In this document: piece after piece, positions 32,817 to 41,344 of the stretch
Layout: every line of letters starts with the position of its first letter
Numbering within the stretch: position 1 is the stretch's first letter
Source of the DNA: Evernia prunastri
Taxonomy: Eukaryota > Ascomycota > Lecanoromycetes > Lecanorales > Parmeliaceae
Direction of reading: 5' to 3'
DNA length: 64,000 nucleotides
Assembly (NCBI GenBank): GCA_003184365.1
Contig: NKYR01000006.1
Coordinates: forward strand, 1-64,000
Notes under the pieces: model-generated
Databases searched by the model: none
Told to the model about the DNA's origin: nothing
Seen by the model: only the letters and a program-made list of their open reading frames with translations
Program-made: the position numbers and the translations under genes

Positions 32817-34398
32817 ATGGAGGCTGTCGCCGCCGCAGCCAGCATCGCAGGCATCATCACAGTGGTCGGTCAGAGCATCGACGGCCTCATCAAATTCAGT
32901 GAATTCTTTTCCGATGTCTCCTCCGCTTCCAAAACCATCAGTCGTCTTCTTGATGAAATCAATTCATTGATACAAGTTCTAAGCAACATCGGAGATGTGC
33001 TCGAACAGGCAGAAGCGCGGCGACCGGACCAGAACTTCGCTTCTTTAGATCTCAAACTTGAGGATTGCGCAAAAGACGTACAAATCTGGTTGGCGACTGC
33101 CAGGCTCCTGCGTCCTGCCTCTGATAGTGGAGGGAAAGCTTGGTTGAAGAAGTTTCGGCTGGCGGTGAATAATACAGGCATCCAGACGATAAGGGAAGAG
33201 ATTGGAAGGCACAAGCAGACCCTGACTCTCAGTCTTGCGGTGTTTGGAAGGTATATATATCCGTACCCTCCCGATTCCGTATACCTCTCCGAGGAATGAC
33301 CGTAAAAATAGAACTATAGACATCGAGACATCTGGCCAGCTTTATCAGATTGGCGGTCGAGTCGATGAGGCCCTCTCAACCACGTTGTCCATTCACAGTA
33401 CTCATGAAGAAGCGCTCAAGCGGATTGAACATTATTCGATGACTAGCATGCACAGTTCTGCGCATAGCATTAGAAGCATGGACAGTATCCGCACGGAGCT
33501 GTCAAGGCTCGAAGCCATGATCACCAGCACCAGTGTGACGCACGCACCAGAGATTGAGACTAGGGCCAGCCATACCATGCGAGGATCTGTCGAGAAAGTA
33601 AGGAACTCCGATTCAAGTTTGTTGGTTCCTGGTCCGCTGTCCGGCAACAGTGGCGAGCGTAGAGGTACCGGGGTTGGAAATGTTCCACGGCAAAGCTCTT
33701 TGGATCCAACTAGGAAAAATATTCACCTCGACAGCCAATCACTACGGACAAGGAACTTGGCTGTGGACAACTCTTTTCAATCAAATCATCACATCCCATC
33801 GACGGATGACCGCTCGTTGTTAGATGAAGTCGGCGATGTCGAGAATCGGTATTTGGAAGAATCTCCGGGAGAGGCGAATAACAGTAGCTTCTTGTATGCA
33901 GAGTTTTCTAAAAATCCTCAGCCTCGCCGACACCGGAGCCCAGATGGTGACTCGGATTATGGTGCCACTCACCGTATACTGCGGCAGTCTTTAGCGAGCA
34001 TCTATCCTTCCGGGGTTGTGGAGTATGTATCACTCCGGCAAGTCACCAACCTGTGTGAGAATCACATAATTTTACTTCATAAAAGACCAAGTATCCAGAT
34101 ATGTGCGCTTGGAAAGATGAGACATACAAGCCATGTAGACGATGGTACTCCAGCTTCTGCACGATCTACTATAATTGATTTGAGGAACCGATTGATAGAG
34201 CTACGAAGAGCTATCAAGGTCTCCAGGCAGCAGTGTATTCAAGCAGGCTATTCGCTGTCAGAGCTGGACATACTACTTTTCCCACCGGGTAGCGGCAGCT
34301 ACGTGTCCGACAACCGAACCCCGCCAATACCGAAAACCGATGACGAAGATGATAGTTCTAGTGTTTACTCCGAAGATTTTCACTCAACCACAGAGTGA
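32817..34398 (+). CDS. Fungal N-terminal (Helo/SesA-like) domain protein
   Basis: Two exons (32817-33250, 33312-34398), a 61-bp intron and consistent phase give 506 aa. The N-terminus MEAVAAAASIAGIITVVGQS, followed by GLIKFSEFFSDVSSASKTI and a LLDEINSLIQVLSNI helix, is typical of the amphipathic N-terminal domains found on fungal STAND/NLR and incompatibility proteins. A second helical block (TIREEIGRHKQTLTLSLAVF) follows. The remaining 350 residues are Ser/Asp/Arg-rich and mostly disordered, except a DLRNRLIELRRAIKVSRQQC helix near the C-terminus. No NACHT, WD40 or ankyrin region is present. It looks like a stand-alone N-terminal-domain protein, possibly an adaptor or decoy of an NLR-like system (inference). 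Confidence 0.7.
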
Positions 34399-34800
34399 TA
34401 CTACCTTGATCGCATACCCTTTCCGGGTACGATTTCAAACTACACGGAGCCATCCATAAGTAATCCGAAAAAATTGGCCTTCCAAGGAGCCTCCTCGGGC
34501 ATGAATAAGGCTTTGCTCTAGTCAGATTGTCACAACTTGGACATCTTTCAAATTGTACAAGTATATATAGGACGGAGGCGGAAATTCCAGGGTTTGAGAG
34601 AAAAAGAGTCGGAGCATTAGGCTGTTTGGTCCTACTCGAAGCTACAAAGGATCATGGAATGTATCATACTTCGGTACATGATTTCGCTCCCTTGGCAGAT
34701 AGCAAACACCATCCTCAATAGCATCCGATTGACTACAGCAAATCGCCCTGATCATCACTCGACATGCAGAAGTCGTCGCGCGCCACACGAACTGTCACGG
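34399..34800. other. Convergent 3' spacer
   Basis: About 400 bp between two stop codons of opposite strands. No gene recognised. Confidence 0.4.
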
Positions 34801-35526
34801 TCACCCTCTCCGTGGATGATAGACGAGACGAAAGTGTTCCTCTCCAAACTCCAATTTCCCTGTTCCCAAGGTCATCGCAAATCTCTCGTTCAACGTATCA
34901 TACAACGGAAACAAACAATCCAACTTCAGATTGCGTCTCATGGGCAGATTCACCATTTGCACCTCCACAGTTTCAAACCCTGTCAAACGACCCAACGCAT
35001 TTCTGAAGTCATGTCCAGTCCTACCTGGTTCCAACAAGAAAGCCGTATCCAGGACAAACTCAATTTCCACCGCGCAACGTTTGCGTGGAACAAGAGAGTC
35101 GAAACTTGCGAAATGGTTGATAAACTTCGTCGCAGCTGCAGCGAAATCGATTTTGAGCAAACCGAGCAGCAATGCTGCCCCGACATCAAGACGAAGGGTG
35201 ATATCTTGTAGCAGTGAAATAGCCGGAATCTTTTCGATCCCTTCATGCAAATGGGGCGAGCGGGCCGCAAAAACGTTGAAACGGAAACGGCCATGTCTGT
35301 GGAATACTCTATGTGCCTCTTCGTAAGTGGACCTTGAGACACGTAGGATCGCTAGGTGGTAAGGCTGACGTAGAGGAAGAGATTCTGAGGTTTTCTCTGC
35401 GCAGGGGTTCTTGACAAGGAATGTTTTTGCCAGGAGATGTTTGTAGATCTCATCACGCAACTCTTGTGGTAGCTGTAGGAGAGCTGATCTAGGCGCGCCC
35501 ATCTGATTTATCTCTGGAGGGTTCAT
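34801..35526 (-). CDS. LPxELRDxIY (2EXR-type) family protein, subtype C
   Basis: Single exon, 241 aa from ATG 35526. QLPQELRDEIY is at residues 18-28, close to the N-terminus as in all subtype C copies. It is followed by LAILRVSRSTYEEAHRVFHR, a LLQDITLRLDVG block, ALGRLTGFETVEVQMV and a final FRLVYHPRRG. It has no intron, whereas the equal-length paralogue at 24311-25164 appears to have one. Intact; function unknown. Confidence 0.85.
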   Translation of the reverse strand: MNPPEINQMGAPRSALLQLPQELRDEIYKHLLAKTFLVKNPCAEKTSESLPLRQPYHLAILRVSRSTYEEAHRVFHRHGRFRFNVFAARSPHLHEGIEKIPAISLLQDITLRLDVGAALLLGLLKIDFAAAATKFINHFASFDSLVPRKRCAVEIEFVLDTAFLLEPGRTGHDFRNALGRLTGFETVEVQMVNLPMRRNLKLDCLFPLYDTLNERFAMTLGTGKLEFGEEHFRLVYHPRRG

Positions 35527-35620
35527 CGTACGTGTGGAGGCAAAAGGGAAGTATGTGGATTCCTAAGGAATAAGATGTACTGAGGGAAGCAGACAAAAGT
35601 AGAAGAAACCCTCGTAACAA

Positions 35621-35669
35621 CACATATTGTCTCGACACATATTGTCTCGACACATATTGTCTCAACACA
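35621..35669. repeat. 15-bp tandem repeat, three copies
   Basis: The unit CACATATTGTCTCGA is repeated three times (the last copy has CTCAA in place of CTCGA). It lies about 95 bp upstream of the start of the minus-strand 2EXR gene and 80 bp upstream of the plus-strand 2EXR pseudogene, so it is inside their shared divergent promoter region. Confidence 0.8.
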
Positions 35670-35749
35670 ACAGACGCCAAATGAAATTGGAATTTTTCGT
35701 ACTTGACGGATGAGGTGGCCGAGTGCTGTCATCACACCTCTGTCAACAC

Positions 35750-36600
35750 ATGGCTTTCATCATGAAGGAGATCCAAAGACTCCCGTTTCAATTCCTCGCT
35801 CTTCCCCCCGAGCTACGCAACCTCATCTACGCCGACATACTCACGAAGAGCCATCGCGTCAACCTACCCCAACCATGGGTCTACCACAATGCTCGCTGCC
35901 ACGGCGCCGCGCCCCCACAACAACGCGCCTGTCCCCGCCTCCTCATCCTCCAGGTCTCCAAACAGGTCTACCGTGAGGCGAAGCAGATCCTCTACAAACG
36001 CGGCACCTTCCTCTTCGTCCTCCCATCCCCCAGCTTACCGTGAATTCCACCTTCTTCGGCGTGTTTCCCCCACCCCCCCCTCCAAAAGCACTGCAACACC
36101 AATCGCGCTCACATGCTCAAAAAAACAACCCAAGACTCGATCAAGACCTCAGCAAACGACCCCTCGCCCACCTCATGCAGAACCATCACCGTCAAACTCG
36201 ACATGCTCTCCGGCACCGCCGAAACCCGACCTACCGCAGCGCTGCACCCCGCCACCGCGCTCCTGCACGTCTCCTCCGGCCCCACGGTTCCCCCGCGCAC
36301 GCTGCACCATCGCGGTCATATGCGCCGAGAAGGACGCCGGGTTTCCTACTCGGCGCCTCCCTGCTCGACGCGCTTGGGAAAACTGACGGGGTTCAAGACC
36401 GTGGTTTTGGCGCTGAAGTTCGAGAGGAAAAGTCGCGACGCGGCGTCAAGTTTCAGGTTGTGCGAGGTGTTGGATGAGTCTTTGAGGGTGAGGTTGGGGG
36501 CTGTGGAAGAAGCGGGGTGGTTTGACGACGGGATCAAGGGTGCTGTTTGACGTATCATCCTCGGGGCCGCGTGGCGGGCAAGGAAGAACCCTTGGCGTGA
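35750..36600 (+). pseudogene. Broken 2EXR-type gene, subtype C
   Basis: Starts at ATG 35750 (MAFIMKEIQRLPFQFLALPPE) with LPPELRNLIY at residues 18-27 and LILQVSKQVYREAKQILYKRG, so the first 90 residues are normal. A stop follows, and family blocks continue in other frames. LLDALGK appears in one frame near 36,370, LTGFKTVVLALKF in the next, and the terminal TYHPRG block near 36,555 in a third, ending at TGA 36,600. At least three frame changes are needed; two lie beside homopolymers (C run near 36,070; GGGAAAA near 36,378). Either a true pseudogene or assembly indels. The sequence is C-rich and unlike its paralogues in composition. Confidence 0.7.
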
Positions 36601-38290
36601 TGTTAGGTTTGTCCATAGCCGATAGGTCCCTCGCGCGAAAGTAGCAGCGACCTGGTTTCAAAAACATACTGATTGTCACTTCAGGCTCGGAAAACTACCA
36701 AACTCAGCGTATGATGAAAGCACACCCAAGAAACCAATATACAGATACAGTTAGTTAACCGAACACAACAGTGACCGAAAAAGCGCAGCCAAGACCCCTC
36801 CCCCCCCCTCTTCGTCACCGACCTCCTATTCCACCCCCTCCCCGGCAACCAGGTCTTCCCCCCAACCCCGAATCGAACCCCAATCGAACCCGCCCAACCC
36901 GCCTAAGCAACCCGAATCCGCAATTCCCACTCACTCCGCAACAGCCCAAAGTACCCCCCCCCCCCCCCCCGGGCGGCCAGATCCACACATTGAAACCTCT
37001 GTTTCCTCTTCCTCTCCCTTTCCCCCCCCCCCTTTTCCTTCTTTCCGAACACCCCAAACCTCCTCTTCCACCCACCACCACAAACCCCAAAAAACCAAAC
37101 CACCCACCCAACCAACGCTATGTATATTCAAAGCCCGCAAGACAACCACACAACAAAAAGCACAAGAACGACCCATTCTAAAAGATTCACACGTCCCATT
37201 CTGCGCCAACGACGCCATATGCTCAGTGGCAGATATGAGCTCCACCCCTTTTCGTTTGGAAGCAGGAAAAGCAAAAGCGAAAGCGAAAGCAGACTGAAAA
37301 GTAGCGAGGAAGGAAAGCAATGCAAAGGCAAGGAAAGGAAAGGAGGGGAAAGGAAAGTAAAGCAGAGCAGAGCATGTGGTCTGGAGGTATTTAGTTTGTA
37401 TTAGGTTCGACTCCTAATGGCGCTGGTTCTGGTGGTGAAGTGGGCTTCTTATTTTCTGAGCAACGCAAAGCGAACCCAAGCAAAAGCGAACCCAAGCAAA
37501 GAAAAGAAGAAGAAAGAAAAAAAAATCAAGTCAAGCCAAATCAACTCAAACCAACTCAAAACCCACCGCACATATCTCGCACCAAAACCCAATAAGATAG
37601 CACGCGTATAATAAGATAGTATCTATACGCAGACAAGAACATAGAGCTCACCCACATATATCCGCGCAGAGATATCCATCCAAGAAAACCCCCCCCCCCA
37701 CCAAGCCAGCCGTGTCATTCTCCCGTCTCCTCAATCTCCAAAACAATAGATACACACTCCATACCCACATCCCCCCCCCTCTCCTCTCTCAAGACCACCC
37801 CACCTCATCTCATCCATCCATCCATCCATCCATCCACCCCCCCGTCCCTCCCTCCCCTCCATATCCAAACAACACGCACGCACGCACGCACGGGAAAAGC
37901 GCGTGACAAGACCGCAAACCACGCACATCCCCATATCAACGAGAAATGGAATTCCCGACTGAAAAGAGAACAAAAAAACTGCCATTTCCGCTGGCATGGG
38001 TCTTTCTCTTACAGGCTAGGCTAGGCTAGGCTGGCTATGTCTTACAGGCAAGGCAAGGCAAGGCAAGGGAAAGCCTACGGAATCCCCTAGGTACCAATAT
38101 AATAGACAGCCTCGCCCGCGTGGCCTTCTCTCTCAGGCTGTAGATACAGTAGGTGAGGTCTGAAAAATGCGCCATGCGGGAACCATGGCGATACCTTATT
38201 GCCCATAGCGGACCGACTAGCCCCTCGCTCTGCTGTGATGAGTTTTCCACCCCACCTTCCTTTCCTCCCAGATACCATCTACATCCCCAC
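36601..38290. repeat. Low-complexity, strand-asymmetric intergenic block
   Basis: About 1.7 kb without a gene. The plus strand is strongly C-rich at 36,780-37,110 with several runs of 9-14 C. It becomes purine-rich (AAAG/GGAAA) at 37,260-37,370 and 37,490-37,530. It then carries short microsatellites: (CATC)n near 37,810-37,835, (ACGC)n near 37,875-37,890, and the 5-mers GGCTA and GGCAA near 38,020-38,070. Long proline-rich or glycine-rich frames here are by-products of composition. Confidence 0.6.
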
Positions 38291-39028
38291 TCACCCACCC
38301 ACCCCGCGAGAATGATACGTCTGCGAGAACCATATCCCATCAACCCACCCCACCACCTTCCTCTCCCCCAACCCGCCCTCCCACTTCGTCGCCCACTCTT
38401 CAAAAGCGGGCAGGGGCCACACGTCCTCGCAGACCCAGGACGAATGCGCCGCTTTCACGGCCACGGTCTTGAAGCCCGTCAAGCGACCGACGGCGTCCAT
38501 GATGGCTTCCGAACACGGCAGCCAGCCCTTCCACGTGTAACAGCAAGCCTGGGTGAAATTCATGCGGACGGTGCACGACTGTCGTGGCGGGAGGAGGGGG
38601 GCGGTCTCGGGTCGGGCGAAGAGCTGGAGCAGGTTGGCGGTTTCGGTTTCGTGGTGGGGTTGGTATATCCAGGCGAAGTCGAGGTCGATGACGACGTTCT
38701 GGAGATGGGTCGCGTTGGGGAGATGGGGTCGGCGGGTGAGGTTTGCTTTGGGGAACTCGAAGCGAAACATGCCGTGCTTGTAGAACATGGGCTTCGCTTC
38801 CTCGTGAACGGATTTGACCACTCGAAGAAGGTCAAGGCGATCCGACCGACGCTGCATGACGGGCGCATTATATGCTCTTCCACGGGAGGGACACATCCGA
38901 AGTGGGTGGCGGTCCTGTAGAGAGTGGTTGCATGTCGTGGAGAAGTAGAATCCGTAAATGTGGTCTCTGAGCTCCTGCGGTAGGGATAGAAAGGGAAAGG
39001 TTGATGTAGCCATCGTTGTGGGTTCCAT
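38291..39028 (-). CDS. LPxELRDxIY (2EXR-type) family protein, subtype C
   Basis: Single exon, 245 aa from ATG 39028 (MEPTTMATSTFPFLS); ATG 39013 is possible. SLPQELRDHIY is at residues 15-25. It is followed by DLLRVVKSVHEEAKPMFYKHG, THLQNVVIDLDFAW and DAVGRLTGFKTVAVKAAH; the end (FSQTYHSRG) is a degenerate form of the family's YHPR end. Last of ten family members in the window. The 3' end runs into low-complexity DNA. Function unknown. Confidence 0.82.
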   Translation of the reverse strand: MEPTTMATSTFPFLSLPQELRDHIYGFYFSTTCNHSLQDRHPLRMCPSRGRAYNAPVMQRRSDRLDLLRVVKSVHEEAKPMFYKHGMFRFEFPKANLTRRPHLPNATHLQNVVIDLDFAWIYQPHHETETANLLQLFARPETAPLLPPRQSCTVRMNFTQACCYTWKGWLPCSEAIMDAVGRLTGFKTVAVKAAHSSWVCEDVWPLPAFEEWATKWEGGLGERKVVGWVDGIWFSQTYHSRGVGG

Positions 39029-39471
39029 ACCAGCGTCGATGGGTATGTGGTGGAAGACTTTACAGGGTGGATCTGTGAGAAATTTAAAGTAACAAAACCC
39101 GAGGTGTTGATGCTGAAAAAGTGTTGACAAGCTCGATTTGTTGAATGCCTGAACACCCTCCCACACGTATTTTAGACAGGCGGGTACCGTACCGTAGACA
39201 CTGCCATTTTTGGTTGGCATCATGACCACAACACTTGACCGGTTGTTCGAATTCAAGTCGTCCCGTTCGCCAACCACCCCTGCGAGTGCAAAGGGGCCAC
39301 TTACCCCCGGCCCAGATGCGGATAAAAAAAGAGAGGCCCCAGAAAGACGGCGCGAATGTAGAACCGAGACGCTGAGGGGCGTTGCCTCTTTCCGACCGTT
39401 TCTCAGGGATGACAGCGGCTCTTTCCTTTCTCTTTCTCTTTACCCACATTGTAACCAATGTCCCCTTCCAG
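39029..39471. other. Spacer upstream of a 2EXR gene
   Basis: About 440 bp on the minus strand between the SDR stop and the 2EXR start. No gene recognised. C/T-rich plus strand near 39,400-39,470. Confidence 0.35.
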
Positions 39472-40692
39472 TCAGCCCTCCTCTCCATCCCCCTCCCCCT
39501 CCCCCTCAGCCTCCCCATCCTCCATCTTAACATCCTCCTCCCCATCCCCATCCCCATCCCCCTCCCCCTCCTCCGTCTTCCCACTCCCCCTCCTCTCCCT
39601 CCCCCCCGCACCACCACCACCATCCCCCTCGCCGCCCCCCTCCCCGCTGAAGCTCAAAAACCGCCAATCCTCAATCTCCTCCGTGACGCACCTGAGCCGA
39701 TCCCTCACGCTCTCGACCGCGAACCCGCCCAGCAGCAAGCGCAGCGGCGGGAAGCTGCAGTGGCCGAGCTGCCAGACGAGCTCCGCGGCCCGGACGGCGC
39801 TCGTGGGCTGCCGCTCCCCGAGCCACTGGACCATGCGCTTCGCGTGGCCCGCCGGCGCCGTGGGGTGGGCGTAGGCCGCCGAGGCGGGCTTGATGAAGAA
39901 GTGGCCGAAGGTCGGGAGCGGGGCGGCCTGCTCCCGGGACGAGAGGGGTTCGTCGTCGCGGACGTGGCCGGGCTGGACGAGCGTGGCGCGGACGTTGAAG
40001 GCGTCCGTCTCGTACAGCATCGACTCGATCAGGCCCTCGACGGCGTACTTGGTGGCGCAGAAGGGCCCCAGCCCGGGCACGCCTAGGGAACCGCTCGTGC
40101 TGCTGAAGATGAGGTAGCGGCCCCCGCAGCCGCCGCCGCCGCCGTCGGCGGCGTCGGCGTCGGTCCGTTCGCGGAAGTAAGGGAGGGAGAGCTGGATGAT
40201 GTGGAGCGTGCCCCAGAAGTTGGTCTCGAACTGGTTCCGGATCTCGTAGTCGTCCTGGTCCTCGCAGGCGCCGATGACGCCGTAGCCGGAGCAGTTGGCG
40301 ATGACGTCCATGCGTGCCCAATGTTCCAGGCTCTTTCTGAAGACGGCGTCGACGGTCGAGCGGACGCGGACGTCGCAGAGGAGGGGGAGGAGCGGGGACG
40401 GCTCGGAAGGTGCGTTCATCGAAGAGGAGTTGGGCGAATCGGGGGAGAGCGAGTGCATGCTGGAGAGCGTGTCCGTCAAGCTACGGCCGACTGCCGTGAC
40501 CAGGTCGGAGTGGGCAAGGGCGGCTTTGACGACGGAGCGACCCATGTGGCCTGTGGCGCCGAAGACGACCCATACTCGCTGCTTCGGGGGGTTTTGGGGA
40601 CCGGGTGGGTCGCAGCTCAAGGGGAGTTGAAGCTTAGAGTTGAAGGATGCAGAGGAAGGCGAGTCCAATGCCGTCTCAGCCTCGTTGTCCAT
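39472..40692 (-). CDS. Short-chain dehydrogenase/reductase-like protein lacking the catalytic Tyr
   Basis: Single exon, 406 aa from ATG 40692. The Rossmann core begins VWVVFGATGHMGRSVV (residues 40-55; GATGHMG in place of TGxxxGxG). An NCSGYGVIG segment stands at the NAG position, followed by the FSSTSGSLG serine region. The active-site YxxxK reads F-C-A-T-K, so Phe211 replaces the catalytic Tyr while Lys215 remains. A typical SDR substrate and C-terminal region follows (YAVEGLIESMLYE, ATLVQPGHVR). An odd feature is a tail of about 60 residues, Gly/Glu/Asp-rich and acidic, ending in GEGEGDGEEG. Gly-rich linker residues also interrupt the core (DGGGGGCGG). GC-rich compared with its neighbours. 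Possibly a non-catalytic NAD(P)-binding sensor, or an enzyme using another residue. Confidence 0.8.
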   Translation of the reverse strand: MDNEAETALDSPSSASFNSKLQLPLSCDPPGPQNPPKQRVWVVFGATGHMGRSVVKAALAHSDLVTAVGRSLTDTLSSMHSLSPDSPNSSSMNAPSEPSPLLPLLCDVRVRSTVDAVFRKSLEHWARMDVIANCSGYGVIGACEDQDDYEIRNQFETNFWGTLHIIQLSLPYFRERTDADAADGGGGGCGGRYLIFSSTSGSLGVPGLGPFCATKYAVEGLIESMLYETDAFNVRATLVQPGHVRDDEPLSSREQAAPLPTFGHFFIKPASAAYAHPTAPAGHAKRMVQWLGERQPTSAVRAAELVWQLGHCSFPPLRLLLGGFAVESVRDRLRCVTEEIEDWRFLSFSGEGGGEGDGGGGAGGRERRGSGKTEEGEGDGDGDGEEDVKMEDGEAEGEGEGDGEEG

Positions 40693-41344
40693 CCTCTTCG
40701 TATCGTCAATTGCCCAGCCCAGGGGCAATTGGATTCTTTAATCGCACATGGTGGTTGAGAAAGTCAGGATGGGAGGTCCGCCGCCAAGTAAGATTGAAGC
40801 GGAGTTTGCGCTAGTGAGCCGATGATATCAAAGGTCTACTGGTAATCTTCACAAGTTCAAGAGCTATGATGCTAGAATTTGAAGAATAAGCCGAGCCAAG
40901 TATCTCGTCGGGTATATGTACAGGTTATCTAATATCTATCCCATCGCGCTGTCCCAGGTCTTTCAACAGGATATGCCCACATCAAAACATCCGAAATGAT
41001 TATGTATGAGAAGCCAACCTTTGGCAATATTAGACACGAGCCCATAGCCAACAGCCCGACAGCCAATAGCGGATCCTGCCCATCTTCTTCAAATCAACAA
41101 TGTTATCCCTAGGTGAAACCGGTGGTATCTCAGAAGTCCCCAGCACCTCGCTCATGACAGTACTCGTAGAAACGGAAATGTATACAATGGAAAGAGTGGA
41201 ATCGCTGCGAGTGCTACAATGCTGGCTTGCGTTTCGTGGAAGTCGTACCAAAACTTTTACTGTAGCGGTGGATTAGGCGTGTTCAGTGTTTCGTGGAAGG
41301 ATGGTGCGTTTCATCGTTCGTTGACTCTCGTGAGGTTTTATGAA
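40693..41344. other. Spacer: SDR promoter and puf3 3' flank
   Basis: About 650 bp. No gene recognised. Both neighbours are minus-strand, so the left part should hold the SDR promoter and the right part the puf3 3' UTR. Confidence 0.4.

Noticed and set aside
36771..37181. Proline-rich 136-codon plus-strand frame
   Set aside because: By-product of C-rich low-complexity DNA; no start context, domain or conserved block.
37401..37417. tRNA-like T-arm (TTAGG-TTCGACT-CCTAA)
   Set aside because: No matching acceptor, D or anticodon arms in the 70 bp upstream.
39671..40321. Arg/Pro-rich 216-codon minus-strand frame
   Set aside because: Shifted-frame shadow of the SDR gene in GC-rich DNA.
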